Part shown: piece by piece, positions 26,572-35,724 of the stretch
How the letters are laid out: each line of letters begins with the position of its first letter
Position numbering within the stretch: the stretch's first letter is position 1
Source of the DNA: Chthoniobacterales bacterium
GTDB taxonomy: Bacteria > Verrucomicrobiota > Verrucomicrobiia > Chthoniobacterales > JACTMZ01
NCBI GenBank assembly: GCA_018402585.1
Contig: JAGYIO010000003.1
Location: 204,386-268,385, forward strand
Direction: 5' to 3'
Length of the DNA stretch: 64,000 nt
Made by a program: the position numbers and the translations under genes
Notes under the pieces: model-generated
Database searches by the model: none
What the model was told of the DNA's origin: nothing
What the model saw: only the letters and a program-made list of their open reading frames with translations

Positions 26572-27137
26572 GAACCTTCTTTATTGAACTCATTCATCGC
26601 CGCGGCAAGCCCGTTTTTCAAAATAACGCGAATCGATTCGGCCGCGCGGTCGGTGAACGCCCCCAGCGCCGCCTCCTCCTCCGGGGTGAAAGGCGCAAGC
26701 ACGTAGTCGGGTAAAGCCATGGGAGGCGGCGGGTTGCCGATCCCGAGGCGGAGGCGCGGCAGATTCTCGGTGGCAAAATGGACCAGGACGGACTCGAGGC
26801 CATGGTGGCTCCCAGCACTACCCGCGGAACGGATCCGCAACCGCCCGAAAGCGAGGGCCGCATCGTCAAGCACGACCAAAGTACGCTCGGGAGGGATTTT
26901 GTAAAAATCGGCCATGGCCCGTACGGCGACCCCGCTGAGATTCATGAAGGTCGACGGCTTGAGGAGCCAAGCTTCTTTGAAACGCGAAACCTCGCCCCCG
27001 AAACGCTTTTCCCCCTGAAAGCGCTCCGTGGCCAGCGCGTCAAGCGCAAGCCAGCCAATGTTGTGCCGCGTGCGGACGTAGCGGGCCCCGGGATTGCCCA
27101 GACCGGCGACCAGCCATGGCGGGGGGCCGGTTTCCAT
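26568..27137 (-). CDS. pth: Peptidyl-tRNA hydrolase
   Basis: A 189-residue Pth that releases tRNA from peptidyl-tRNAs dropped by the ribosome. The N-terminus WLVAGLGNPGARYVRTRHNIGW holds the catalytic His (about His25). KPSTFMNLSG, VVLDDAALAFGRLRIRSAGSAGSHHGLES and the late RLGIG-P-LPDYVLAPFTPEE follow. The usual GGHNGL is GSHHGL here. Between rplY and rpsF in a co-directional operon. Confidence 0.95.
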   Translation of the reverse strand: METGPPPWLVAGLGNPGARYVRTRHNIGWLALDALATERFQGEKRFGGEVSRFKEAWLLKPSTFMNLSGVAVRAMADFYKIPPERTLVVLDDAALAFGRLRIRSAGSAGSHHGLESVLVHFATENLPRLRLGIGNPPPPMALPDYVLAPFTPEEEAALGAFTDRAAESIRVILKNGLAAAMNEFNKEGS

Positions 27138-27149
27138 CGGGGTAAGGGC

Positions 27150-27821
27150 TTACTTCGACCCTTCCTTCGCCTCGCCATCCTTCGGCTTCTTCTCGTTGAT
27201 CACTTCGGGTTCGGACGGGCTGCTTTCGATCGCCGCTGCGTCGTCGGCAACTTTCGGTTCGGAAACCAGGAAAACGGTGACCTCGCCCTCGGCCAGATAC
27301 TTCACGCCGGGCAGAACGGGGAGATCACTGACGTGCAAAGCGCTACCCAGACCAAGGCCGCTCACGTCGACGCGGATCAAATCCGGCAGGTCCTTGGGCA
27401 GACACTCGACCTCGACCGTGCGCAGACTTTGTTCCAGGAGACCACCGCCGGTCCGCACCCCGGCCGCTTCGCCGACATGTTCGATCACCACCTCGGCGAT
27501 CAAGGTTTTGTTCGTGGAAACAGCTTGGAAGTCGATGTGCAAAATGAGGCGGGTCACCGGGTGGTGCTGCACCTCGTTGATCAGGGCGAGACGGGCCACG
27601 GGCTTGCCGCCGTCCTCGATCTCGAGATTGACCAGAATGTTTTCGCCCACCGCGCGGGACAACAGCGTATCGATGGCGCGGCGCTCGACTTGCAAGGGCT
27701 GGGCTTCCATCCCGTGGCCGTAAAAAATGGCGGGCACCGCTTTGGCGGCTTTGACTTTTTTCACCGCGTTGCGCCCGAGGGCTGTGCGGCTGGTGGCCTT
27801 CAGACTGACTTGATTCGACAT
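27150..27821 (-). CDS. rplY: 50S ribosomal protein L25 (CTC/TL5 form)
   Basis: A 223-residue protein with the 5S rRNA-binding L25 domain (SLKATSRTALGRNAVKKVKAAKAVPAIFYG; later HIDFQAV) and the extra C-terminal beta domain of CTC/TL5 proteins, ending in an acidic, Lys/Glu-rich tail. Start ATG 27821; extension to 27860 is not conserved. The order prs-rplY-pth is widespread. Confidence 0.95.
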   Translation of the reverse strand: MSNQVSLKATSRTALGRNAVKKVKAAKAVPAIFYGHGMEAQPLQVERRAIDTLLSRAVGENILVNLEIEDGGKPVARLALINEVQHHPVTRLILHIDFQAVSTNKTLIAEVVIEHVGEAAGVRTGGGLLEQSLRTVEVECLPKDLPDLIRVDVSGLGLGSALHVSDLPVLPGVKYLAEGEVTVFLVSEPKVADDAAAIESSPSEPEVINEKKPKDGEAKEGSK

Positions 27822-27834
27822 AAGGGGCGGAAAC

Positions 27835-28776
27835 CTACACAGATTGCCCGTTGATTTCAAACAAAGAAGTCACCGACTCGTCCTCATGGATCCGCTTGAT
27901 CCCCTCGCCCAGCAGGCTGGCCACCGAACAAATAGTCAGCGGGCAACCCTCGAACTTCGGCAAGGGAACACTGTCGGTCGCGACCAGTTCCTTGATCTCC
28001 GACTCCCGCAGGCGCTGGGCCGCCACGTCGACTAGGACGGCGTGGGAAACCATGGCATAAATATCCTTCGCCCCCGCGGACCGCAGGATGCGCGCCGCCC
28101 CGGCCAAGGTACCGGCCGTCTCGGTCAAGTCGTCGACCAAGAGAACATTTTTCCCCTCCACCTCGCCGATGACGTGCTGAGCCTCGGTTTCCGTCGCGCT
28201 GACCCGGCGTTTGACCACGATGGCCAGGCCGGCATGGAGCACCTGCGCGTAAGCCGAGGCCATTTTCACCCCGCCCACGTCGGGCGAAACCACTACGAGA
28301 TCGGGGATCTTCTTTTTCTGCAGGTACTTGATCAGCACGGGCAGCGCATAAAGGTGGTCGACCGGAATATCGAAAAAGCCCTGCAATTGCTGGGCATGCA
28401 GGTCCATGGTCAGTAAGCGGTTCACCCCGGCGGCCACGATGAGGTTCGCGACCAACTTTGCCGTGATCGGGACCCGCGGCTGGTCTTTGCGGTCCTGCCG
28501 CGCGTAGCCGAAAAAGGGAATCACCGCGGTGATGCGCGCCGCACTTGCCCGCCTCGCCGCGTCGACCAAAATAAGCAATTCCATCAGGTTCTGGTTGGTG
28601 GGCGGACAGGTCGGCTGAATGATGAAGACATCTCGCCCGCGCACGTTCTCATTGATCTTCACGAAAGTCTCGCCGTCGGGAAACGAACTCACCGTGGCGT
28701 CGCCCAGCGGCACACCGAGGTAGTCGGCGATGTCCCGGGCCAATTGCGGGTGCGCCGTGCCGGTGAGGAGTCTCAT
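27835..28776 (-). CDS. prs: Ribose-phosphate pyrophosphokinase
   Basis: A 313-residue PRPP synthetase, making the ribose donor for purines, pyrimidines, histidine and NAD. SSFPDGETFVKINENVRG, PFFGYARQDRKDQPR, MDLHAQQLQGFFDIPVDHL, and the PRPP loop NVLLVDDLTETAGTL are all visible. The start is uncertain: ATG 28776 gives MRLLTGTAHPQLA, while ATG 28797 adds MFRGKAD; I prefer the shorter form by length. First gene of a five-gene leftward operon. Confidence 0.95.
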   Translation of the reverse strand: MRLLTGTAHPQLARDIADYLGVPLGDATVSSFPDGETFVKINENVRGRDVFIIQPTCPPTNQNLMELLILVDAARRASAARITAVIPFFGYARQDRKDQPRVPITAKLVANLIVAAGVNRLLTMDLHAQQLQGFFDIPVDHLYALPVLIKYLQKKKIPDLVVVSPDVGGVKMASAYAQVLHAGLAIVVKRRVSATETEAQHVIGEVEGKNVLLVDDLTETAGTLAGAARILRSAGAKDIYAMVSHAVLVDVAAQRLRESEIKELVATDSVPLPKFEGCPLTICSVASLLGEGIKRIHEDESVTSLFEINGQSV

Positions 28777-28812
28777 ATCTGCTTTGCCGCGAAACATGGG
28801 AGAACCTTCCCC

Positions 28813-28858
28813 GACCGGAGGCCGGTCTTGCAATTGCAAAAAAGGCGAACGCGGTAAA
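28813..28858. promoter_or_regulatory. Divergent prs/thiH control region with two palindromes
   Basis: The 95-bp gap between prs and thiH holds two adjoining perfect palindromes, GACCGG-AGG-CCGGTC (28813-28827) and TTGCAATTGCAA (28828-28839), followed by a plausible -10 TAAAGT (28853-28858) for thiH. They may be operator sites; no regulator gene is nearby. Confidence 0.4.
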
Positions 28859-28871
28859 GTATTGACTCCTG

Positions 28872-30014
28872 ATGCACGCACCACTCATCCGCCCGCCTGA
28901 TCCCGCCGAGATTCTCGCCCCGCTTGGCCTGCCCCTCTCCCCGGCGGTGGCAGCCTTGGCTCGCGATTTGGCCCCGGCCGACGACGAACGCTTGGAGGAA
29001 ATGGCGCGCCGCTCGCGGGCCATGACCCGCCGCCACTTCGGCCGCACGGTCCGCCTTTTTGCCCCGCTCTACCTTTCCAACGAGTGCATCAACAGCTGCT
29101 CCTATTGCGGCTTTTCGCGCGAAAATGCCATCCTCCGCGTCACCCTCGAGGCCGAACAGGTCCGGGCCGAAGCCCGGCACCTCGCCGCCCAAGGCTTCCG
29201 TAACGTCCTCCTCGTCGCGGGCGAACACCCCAAATTCGTCTCCAACGGTTACCTCGAAAACATCCTCCGTACCCTCGCGCCGAAGATCCCCGCCCTCTCC
29301 ATCGAGGTCGCACCAATGGAGACGCCCGACTACCTCCCGCTCGTCGCGTCTGGGGCCGAAGGTCTCATCGTGTACCAAGAGACGTACCACCGCCCGACTT
29401 ATGCGCGCATGCACCTTGCCGGACCGAAAAAGGACTACGATTGGCGGCTGGCCTGCCCGGAGCGCGGACACGCCGCCGGCTTCCGCCGCATCGGCATCGG
29501 CGTGCTTTTCGGATTGTGGGATTGGCGCGAGGAGGCCATCGCCCTTGCCGCCCACCTCGATCACCTCTTGCGCACCTGCTGGAAAGCCCACTTCACGGTC
29601 AGCTTCCCCCGTCTGCGCCCCGCGGCCGGCGATTTCCAACCCGCGCACCCGATCAATGACCGTGATTTTGTCCAAATGCTCTGCGCTTTCCGCCTCCACT
29701 TCCCGCGCACCGGCATCGTCTTGAGCACCCGTGAACCTGCCAACCTCCGCGATGCGGTCGCGCCACTCGGGGTCACCATGATGAGCGCGGGCAGCCAGAC
29801 TGAACCGGGCGGTTACACCGGACTGGGGCACGACGACCTGCACCTCACGGTGCGGGGACGAGCCATGGCCTGCGAAACACCCGCCGGCGCTCTGGCCACC
29901 GAACAATTCGCCATCTCCGACCAACGCACCCCGCAGGAAGTTGCGGCGCGCCTGCGCCAGCTCGGACTCGAACCGGTTTGGAAAGACTGGGACCAAGCCA
30001 TCCTCGCCAGATGA
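28872..30014 (+). CDS. thiH: 2-iminoacetate synthase ThiH (tyrosine lyase)
   Basis: A 380-residue radical SAM enzyme that cleaves tyrosine to dehydroglycine for the thiazole ring of thiamine. The cluster motif C-x3-C-x2-C is at CINSCSYCGF (Cys72, Cys76, Cys79). LYLSNECINSC, VYQETYHRPTYARMH, GIGVLFGLWDWR and FPRLRPAAGDF are typical ThiH segments. It overlaps thiS by 4 nt. No thiG, thiE or thiF lie beside it, so the pathway genes are scattered. No TPP riboswitch is evident in the short upstream region. Confidence 0.93.
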   Translation: MHAPLIRPPDPAEILAPLGLPLSPAVAALARDLAPADDERLEEMARRSRAMTRRHFGRTVRLFAPLYLSNECINSCSYCGFSRENAILRVTLEAEQVRAEARHLAAQGFRNVLLVAGEHPKFVSNGYLENILRTLAPKIPALSIEVAPMETPDYLPLVASGAEGLIVYQETYHRPTYARMHLAGPKKDYDWRLACPERGHAAGFRRIGIGVLFGLWDWREEAIALAAHLDHLLRTCWKAHFTVSFPRLRPAAGDFQPAHPINDRDFVQMLCAFRLHFPRTGIVLSTREPANLRDAVAPLGVTMMSAGSQTEPGGYTGLGHDDLHLTVRGRAMACETPAGALATEQFAISDQRTPQEVAARLRQLGLEPVWKDWDQAILAR

Positions 30015-30208
30015 AGCTTCTCCTCAACGGCGATGAACGCACCGTGGAGGCAACGACCGTCGAGGCCCTGATCGCCGAACTCGGCCTTCCCCTCTCCGCC
30101 GCCTTGGTCGAACACAACGGCACCGCCCTTCTCCGCTCCGAGTGGGCCAAAACAAATCTCCGAGACGGCGATCGCCTGGAAATCATCCGCATGGTGGCCG
30201 GCGGATGA
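30011..30208 (+). CDS. thiS: Sulfur carrier protein ThiS
   Basis: A 65-residue ubiquitin-like protein, MKLLLNGDERTVEATTVEALIAE at the start and IIRMVAGG at the end. The C-terminal Gly-Gly is adenylated and thiocarboxylated to carry sulfur for thiazole formation. Its position overlapping thiH supports the assignment. The ATG at 30011 overlaps the thiH stop (ATGA). Confidence 0.92.
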   Translation: MKLLLNGDERTVEATTVEALIAELGLPLSAALVEHNGTALLRSEWAKTNLRDGDRLEIIRMVAGG

Positions 30209-30222
30209 CACCGCGGGAACGA

Positions 30223-31347
30223 TCAGGCCCTCATGCGCAGCCCGAGGCCTAGTCCGCCGGCCCCGAGCAAGAGCAGGGCCAAGGAGGAAGGCTCGGGAAT
30301 GGTCGCGACACAGGGCTGCTCGCCACCCGCGTCGGGAGCGATGAAAATTCCCATGGCGTAGTTGCCGTAAACGGTGTTGGCCGCGGTCGAATCACTGCCG
30401 GGATAAAACAGCGAAGTCCACTCCACATTCGTGGCGAAACCGGCGCCGTTTGTGGCGATAAATCCGAACCATTCGCCGGTGCTTGGCCCATTGGTCAGCG
30501 CCGCCGTCATGCCGACGACGTTGAATCCCCCGTCTGCCGCCGTCACGCCCTCGAAATGCGAAACAACCGCACCGGGAGCGATGACATACTCGGTCAGATT
30601 GGTGAAGCTTGCAGCCACGGAGTCGTAGTTCACGATGAGGGCCTTGGTCAGGCCGAGCGGCTCGGCCGTCCCGCCGATCAGCGTGTAGGAAGAACTGCCG
30701 ATCCCGTTTTGCCACACGCCGTAAAGCGAGGTGGTGCGGCCGCCCGGAAGGTTGATCGTGGCGAAGTTCGAACTCACCATATTTTAGATGAAACCGCTAC
30801 CAGGACTGGCGTTGGAACCGCCCATGTTGAAATTGCCGACCACCAGATCACCCATCACGCTATGCGGTATAGTGTCATGAACAGTGCCGCCGGCTACGGC
30901 ATCCGGCACCTGGATATTCATCCATGTGCCCCCGCCCGCCGCCGCTCCGGTCTAGAGCGCTCCGAATAGCTGGTTGCCGGTATTGGTCTGGTTATAGGTC
31001 CCCACCGCGCGGATGTTGCCCGTACCGATCGACGGGTTGAATGCCGGCGTGTCTGGACCGTAAAGAAGCGTGTTCGTCGTGCTGACGCCTTCAAATGCAT
31101 TGAGGACATTGGTTGTGCCGCCGCCGAAAAGGTTGCCAACGTAAAGCAGGCCCTGTTTCCCCGGTCCATTGCCGGTGAAGACCACGTCCTGACCGGACGG
31201 ACTGGTTGTGGTTCCGCGCACTCCGGTCACCGAGTAATCGAGGCCGAGAATGGGCTGGTAGGAAACCTGTGCGTGGCTGGCGGAGACCAGCAGGGTGAAG
31301 GCGGCAAACAACGCAGCCAAGATTGTGGGACTGGAGAGCGCATGCAT
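30223..31347 (-). pseudogene. PEP-CTERM exported protein interrupted by two in-frame stops
   Basis: One continuous frame of 375 codons reads as a secreted PEP-CTERM protein but has stops TAG at 30952-30954 and TAA at 30784-30786, with no frameshift. N-terminal part: signal peptide MHALSSPTILAALFAAFTLLVSASHA, then repetitive beta-rich Gly/Asn/Thr sequence to QLFGAL-stop. Middle part (55 codons): TGAAAGGGTWMNIQVPDA to SGFI-stop. C-terminal part: ATNVEWTSLFYPGSD and the sorting signal PEPSSLALLLLGAGGLGLGL followed by Arg. Family context suggests tyrosine at both stops (LY-TG and FIY-N). I infer an inactivated gene; no exosortase gene is in the window. Confidence 0.85.
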
Positions 31348-31617
31348 GGAACAACCCAACCTCCCCTCCCGCGCGCGCGTCCAGCCCCAAAAAGAGGCAG
31401 CGTAATCGACGATCTTCTCCTCGGCACAAAGAGCCCGTCCCTGTGGGCCGGGAACCGGCCTGGCGCAAGCAGGAGAATGTGGGCGACGTCAGGAATGCTC
31501 TCCAACGACCGTTTCGCACATTTTTGTCGCGGCCGCGACACGCAAAACCCCCCAAAGGCGCCCGCAACTCTCGACCACACTTCCCCGGTAACGGCCGCCC
31601 GCGCGCATCGCGGCCGC

Positions 31618-32349
31618 TCACCCGAACAACAACTTCGCCCCCGCAATCACCAACACGACCGCTAACAACACCGCAATCCCCCGCACCGGCAGATGCCGGC
31701 TGCCGAGGCGCGAGCCGATGAAGCCGCCAACGGCAACCACCACGGCCAAGGGCCACGCGAAATCGGGCAACTCGCGTCCGCTCCGCACATAGCCGGCCAG
31801 TCCGGACGACGAATTGAGCAAAATAAAAAGCGACGAGACGGCGGCAGCCTCTTTCACCTTGGCCCAGCGGCAAAAGAGCAGGAGCGGCGTGAGAAAAATT
31901 CCGCCGCCGGTGCCGGTCAGGCCGGACAAAAACCCGATGCCCGCGCCGGAGGCCACGGCCGTCGGTCGCGCCGGACGCACCATGTCCGGCGGGTCCGCCT
32001 TGCGGTAGAGCAAACGCCACGCGGAAAACCAAAGCACGAGGCCGATCAAGATCTTCAGGTAATACGCCGGCACCTCGAGCCATCCGCCGAGGAAGGCCGC
32101 AGGCACGGACAACAACGCGAACGGCCAGAACAGCGACCAAACGAAATGTCCACCGCGCCACCATTGGATGAAGCCGATCGCGGCAACGAGAATGTTGAGC
32201 GTCAGAGCCGTCGGACGGATCACTTCCACCCCGAAACCGAAAAGTGTCAGCACCGCGATGTAACCCGAAGCCCCCGCATGGCCGACGGACGAGTAAAGCA
32301 ACGCAACGATAAAGATCGCGGCGGCGAGAGCGACGAACTCGCCGGACAC
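31618..32349 (-). CDS. TauE/SafE family membrane transporter
   Basis: A 243-residue membrane protein with about eight hydrophobic helices. The N-terminal half has YSSVGHAGASGYIAVLTLFGF and PTALTLNILVAAIGF; the second half begins GIGFLSGLTGTGGGIFLTPLLL, the duplicated family motif. TauE/SafE proteins are proposed to export sulfite, sulfoacetate or related organic anions. The start is a GTG at 32349, one base after the upstream stop. The substrate is not predictable. The 270 bp between this gene and the pseudogene start shows nothing recognisable. Confidence 0.9.
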   Translation of the reverse strand: MSGEFVALAAAIFIVALLYSSVGHAGASGYIAVLTLFGFGVEVIRPTALTLNILVAAIGFIQWWRGGHFVWSLFWPFALLSVPAAFLGGWLEVPAYYLKILIGLVLWFSAWRLLYRKADPPDMVRPARPTAVASGAGIGFLSGLTGTGGGIFLTPLLLFCRWAKVKEAAAVSSLFILLNSSSGLAGYVRSGRELPDFAWPLAVVVAVGGFIGSRLGSRHLPVRGIAVLLAVVLVIAGAKLLFG

Positions 32350-32350
32350 C

Positions 32351-33784
32351 TCAGGTCCTTTCGACCACGACCTCGCTGCCTTCGACCCGCAAGGCCACCA
32401 CATCCGCCCCGGGCGGAATGAAGTCACCCTCGCTGCGCGCGTCGAAACTTTCCCCGCCGAATTCCGCACGTCCGACCGGACGCAGCATGGAGAGTGCTTT
32501 GCCGCGGTCGCCCGCGCGCACGGGCAAGCGGCCCGCGCCCGGTTCGTCCATGGTCAGAGATCCCCCGGCCGGTTCGCTTGTGGTCAGCACGAGGCGCCGC
32601 AACACCGGTATTTTCGGAAAAAATTGCGCGAGCAAAAAGATCGCCACTCCGGCCAACCCGATGGCCACCCCGAGGTTGGCCAGCGGGAGAAGGAACAGAT
32701 CGAAGGACGGCCATTCCGGCGCGGTCGGGTAGTAATCAACCATGGCCCAGAGCAAGGATCCCAGCATGAGCAAGGTCCCGGCCAAAGCCACTACCACGAT
32801 GCCGGGAATAAAAATCAGCTCGAGCAAAACAAGGACCATCCCCAGCACAAAAAATGCCGCGACCTCCATCCCGGTCAGCCCGGCAACATAGTGCCCGGCG
32901 AAGAAGAGGAGAAAACTAATTCCGGCCAGAATGCCCGGCACGCCAAAGCCGGGTGATTTGAATTCGATGTAAGTGCCGACGATTCCGCCGATCAGAAACA
33001 AGGGCGCGAGCATGGTAATGACCAGGGCCGCCCGCTCAAAACCGCTCGGCTCGGCTTCAACCACCGGGCCTTTCAAGCCCGCAGCGCGCACCAGCTCGGG
33101 CACCGAGGCCGCGATACCTTCGGCCAGCAAAGGTTTACCCCCGATCTTTTGCACTGCCTCCTGCGCGCTCAAGGTGAGCAATTCGCCTTCTTCCGAGATC
33201 ACCTTGCCTCCGACCTTCACGCCTTTTTCCCCGTTGATGAACGCCTCCGCGAGTTCCGGGTTGTGCCCGCTGTTCTCCGCCGTGCTCCGGAAGTAACCGG
33301 AATAATAAGAGACAATCTTGGCGTTGAGCGTTTCGGGGATTTCCTGTCCCCCGCCCATGACCGGAGCCGCCGCACCGATAGCGCTGACCGGGGCCATCCA
33401 AATATGTTTTGTCCCCAAAGCGATGAGGGCGCCGGCCGATCCGGCATTGGGATCAACGTAGGTGTAAGTCGGGGCCTTCACCTTCATCAAGGCCTTTAGA
33501 ATATCCACCGCCGCGCCCAACTCCCCGCCCGGGGTATCCATGTCGAGAATGTAGGCCGAAGCATTGGCCGCTTCACCCATTTTGATGACCCGCCGCAGAA
33601 AAAGGAATTGCGCTTTTGAGACCTCGCCCTTGAGCGGAATAACCACCACCGCACCTTCCGGCACCTCCCCGTCGAGCTTCTGCACCTCGGGCAGCGCATC
33701 GGCCGGCGCTTTGGCCGCCCCCGTGACTTCCGCCCCCGCGAGCGAAGCCATCATCAAGAAAAGCAAAGGCGAAAAGAATTGCAT
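32351..33784 (-). CDS. NfeD family ClpP-like membrane serine protease
   Basis: A 477-residue protein. It has a signal peptide (about residues 1-18), a ClpP-like protease domain with DTPGGELGAAVDIL and the probable catalytic Ser116 in NAGSAGALIA, four or five transmembrane helices (about 235-400), and a C-terminal soluble OB-fold NfeD domain (RPVGRAEFGGESFDARSEGDFIPPGADVVAL). Long-form NfeD proteins cleave stomatin partners near the C-terminus and act in membrane quality control. No stomatin gene is adjacent; the downstream partner is the TauE transporter, 1 nt away. Confidence 0.92.
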   Translation of the reverse strand: MQFFSPLLFLMMASLAGAEVTGAAKAPADALPEVQKLDGEVPEGAVVVIPLKGEVSKAQFLFLRRVIKMGEAANASAYILDMDTPGGELGAAVDILKALMKVKAPTYTYVDPNAGSAGALIALGTKHIWMAPVSAIGAAAPVMGGGQEIPETLNAKIVSYYSGYFRSTAENSGHNPELAEAFINGEKGVKVGGKVISEEGELLTLSAQEAVQKIGGKPLLAEGIAASVPELVRAAGLKGPVVEAEPSGFERAALVITMLAPLFLIGGIVGTYIEFKSPGFGVPGILAGISFLLFFAGHYVAGLTGMEVAAFFVLGMVLVLLELIFIPGIVVVALAGTLLMLGSLLWAMVDYYPTAPEWPSFDLFLLPLANLGVAIGLAGVAIFLLAQFFPKIPVLRRLVLTTSEPAGGSLTMDEPGAGRLPVRAGDRGKALSMLRPVGRAEFGGESFDARSEGDFIPPGADVVALRVEGSEVVVERT

Positions 33785-33874
33785 GCCCCGATCATCACCG
33801 AGGCGGGGCTACCCTCAAGCCCAATCGGGCGAATTCGCGCGCCCCGGCTCGCCCCATCCGCTAAGCTCCTCGCC

Positions 33875-35656
33875 ATGCCCCGCATTGCCGAGGAAAGTAT
33901 CGAGCGCGTCGCCGCCGCCAGCGACATCGTCGAAATCATCGGCGGTTACTTCCCGCTCAAAAGGGCCGGCTCAAGTTGGCGGGCCCTCTGCCCCTTTCAC
34001 CGCGAGAAATCTCCCTCGTTCCACGTCAGCCCGCAAAAGCAGGCCTATTACTGCTTCGGCTGCGGCGCCGGAGGCAGCGTCTTCAAGTTCGTCATGGAAT
34101 ACGAACGCATCGACTTCGCCACCGCGGTCCGCCGCCTCGCGCAGAAAGCCGGCCTGACCATTCTGGAGGACGAATCCGCCCCCGGTGACGACCAACGCCG
34201 CGAATTGCGCCAACGGCTCCTCGCCCTGCATAAAGTGGCCGCTGACTGGTTCCAGGCCAACCTCCTCCGTTCCCCCGGAGGCGCCACTGCCCGCGATTAC
34301 CTCAAATCCCGCGAGATCAGCTCCGACATGGCAAAAAATTGGCAAATCGGCTACGCGCCGGAAGGCCGCAACGCCTTGCTCCAGCACGCGCGCGCCGCCG
34401 GCTTCAAAGACCAGGAGCTGCGGGCCAGCGGACTCTTCCACGGCGGCGAGGACAAGCCGCTCGCCGACCGTTTCCGCCAGCGCCTCATTTTTCCCATCCG
34501 GAACGACTACGGCGAAGTCATTGCCTTCAGCGGACGCGTCCTCCCGCCTTCCGAGGATCCGGCCAAATACGTCAACTCGCCCGAGACCCCGCTTTTCAGC
34601 AAAGGCCGCGCCCTCTTCGGCCTCGATAAAGCACGCCGTCCGCTGGCCGACGCGGGCCTGGCCATTGTCTGCGAGGGACAACTTGACCTCATCCGCGTCT
34701 TCGAGAGCGGTCTGGAAAATGTCGTCGCCCCGCAGGGTACGGCCTTCACCCCCGCCCAAGCCCGCCTGCTCAAACGCTACACCGACACCGCGGTTCTCTG
34801 CTTTGACTCGGATCGCGCCGGCCGCACCGCGGTCGAACGCTCCCTGCCCATTCTGCTCGCCGCCGGCTTCGGTGTCCGCGTGGCCCCCTTGCCGGCCGGC
34901 GAGGATCCCGACTCGCTCATCCGCAAAAACGGATCCGACGCCTTCCGCGCCCTCATTGAGTCCGCCCCGGACTATTTCGAGTTTGCCCTCGACGAAGCCT
35001 CCTCCGGGGGAAAACTCGACAACCCAACAAGCAAGGCCGCCCTGATCAGAAAACTCGCCGGCTTCGCCGCCCATCTGCCCGACGCCGTGGCCCGCGAATC
35101 TCTGGCCTCGCGACTCGGACCGCAGCTTGCCGTCTCGACGCAAGCCTTTCTCGCCGCCGTACCGGCCAAGGCCACGCCAACGAACGAGGAAGACAGCGCC
35201 GCTGAAGAGGGAGACAGCCGCCGGGAAGTGGAACCGGACCATACGATCCGCCTGCTCCTACACGTGGCCCTTGGCAGCCTCGAAACACGGCAATGGTTGG
35301 CGGCCCAAGATACCCGGATTCTTTCCGACCGCCCCGGCGCGGGCCTCCTCGCACAATGCCTCTCCGCCACCTTCGATCCGGCCGACACCGCCGCGGCCCA
35401 AGCCTTCTTGGCCACCCTGCCGACCGAAGCCCAGTCGGTACTCGCCGCACTGCTCATGGGCCGACCGGCCACGGATCCCGGGACCATCGCCCGCGATACC
35501 CTCCGCAGCTTGCAGCGACAGCAACTTGAAGCACGCCGCGCCGCCCTCACCGCCCAGCTCCGCCAGTCCGGCCTCCCCCCCTCCGAAGTCGCCTCTTTGC
35601 AGGCCGAAGTAGTTGACATCATCCAGCAGATGAGGCAGTTTTCCTCGCTGCACTGA
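33875..35656 (+). CDS. dnaG: DNA primase
   Basis: A 593-residue DnaG making RNA primers for replication. The CHC2 zinc finger has Cys39, His42, Cys60 and Cys63 (CPFH and YYCFGCG). The core shows IAFSGRVL and [14 protein letters not shown]. The TOPRIM fold has VCEGQLDLI (about residue 266) and CFDSDRAGR (about 311). The C-terminal helicase-binding region is Gln/Glu-rich and less conserved. Start ATG 33875. It lies 68 nt before rpoD, the classical dnaG-rpoD pair. Confidence 0.97.
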   Translation: MPRIAEESIERVAAASDIVEIIGGYFPLKRAGSSWRALCPFHREKSPSFHVSPQKQAYYCFGCGAGGSVFKFVMEYERIDFATAVRRLAQKAGLTILEDESAPGDDQRRELRQRLLALHKVAADWFQANLLRSPGGATARDYLKSREISSDMAKNWQIGYAPEGRNALLQHARAAGFKDQELRASGLFHGGEDKPLADRFRQRLIFPIRNDYGEVIAFSGRVLPPSEDPAKYVNSPETPLFSKGRALFGLDKARRPLADAGLAIVCEGQLDLIRVFESGLENVVAPQGTAFTPAQARLLKRYTDTAVLCFDSDRAGRTAVERSLPILLAAGFGVRVAPLPAGEDPDSLIRKNGSDAFRALIESAPDYFEFALDEASSGGKLDNPTSKAALIRKLAGFAAHLPDAVARESLASRLGPQLAVSTQAFLAAVPAKATPTNEEDSAAEEGDSRREVEPDHTIRLLLHVALGSLETRQWLAAQDTRILSDRPGAGLLAQCLSATFDPADTAAAQAFLATLPTEAQSVLAALLMGRPATDPGTIARDTLRSLQRQQLEARRAALTAQLRQSGLPPSEVASLQAEVVDIIQQMRQFSSLH

Positions 35657-35724
35657 CCTGTTCTTTGCACCGGGCACACCACGAGTCATCCTCTGGTCCC
35701 TCACCCCGACCGACCAACTGTTCT

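Noticed and set aside
30784-30954. Stop-codon reassignment to tyrosine in the PEP-CTERM gene
   Set aside because: TAA and TAG serve as normal stops of housekeeping genes in this window, for example nusA (TAA) and ribF (TAG), so general reassignment is excluded.
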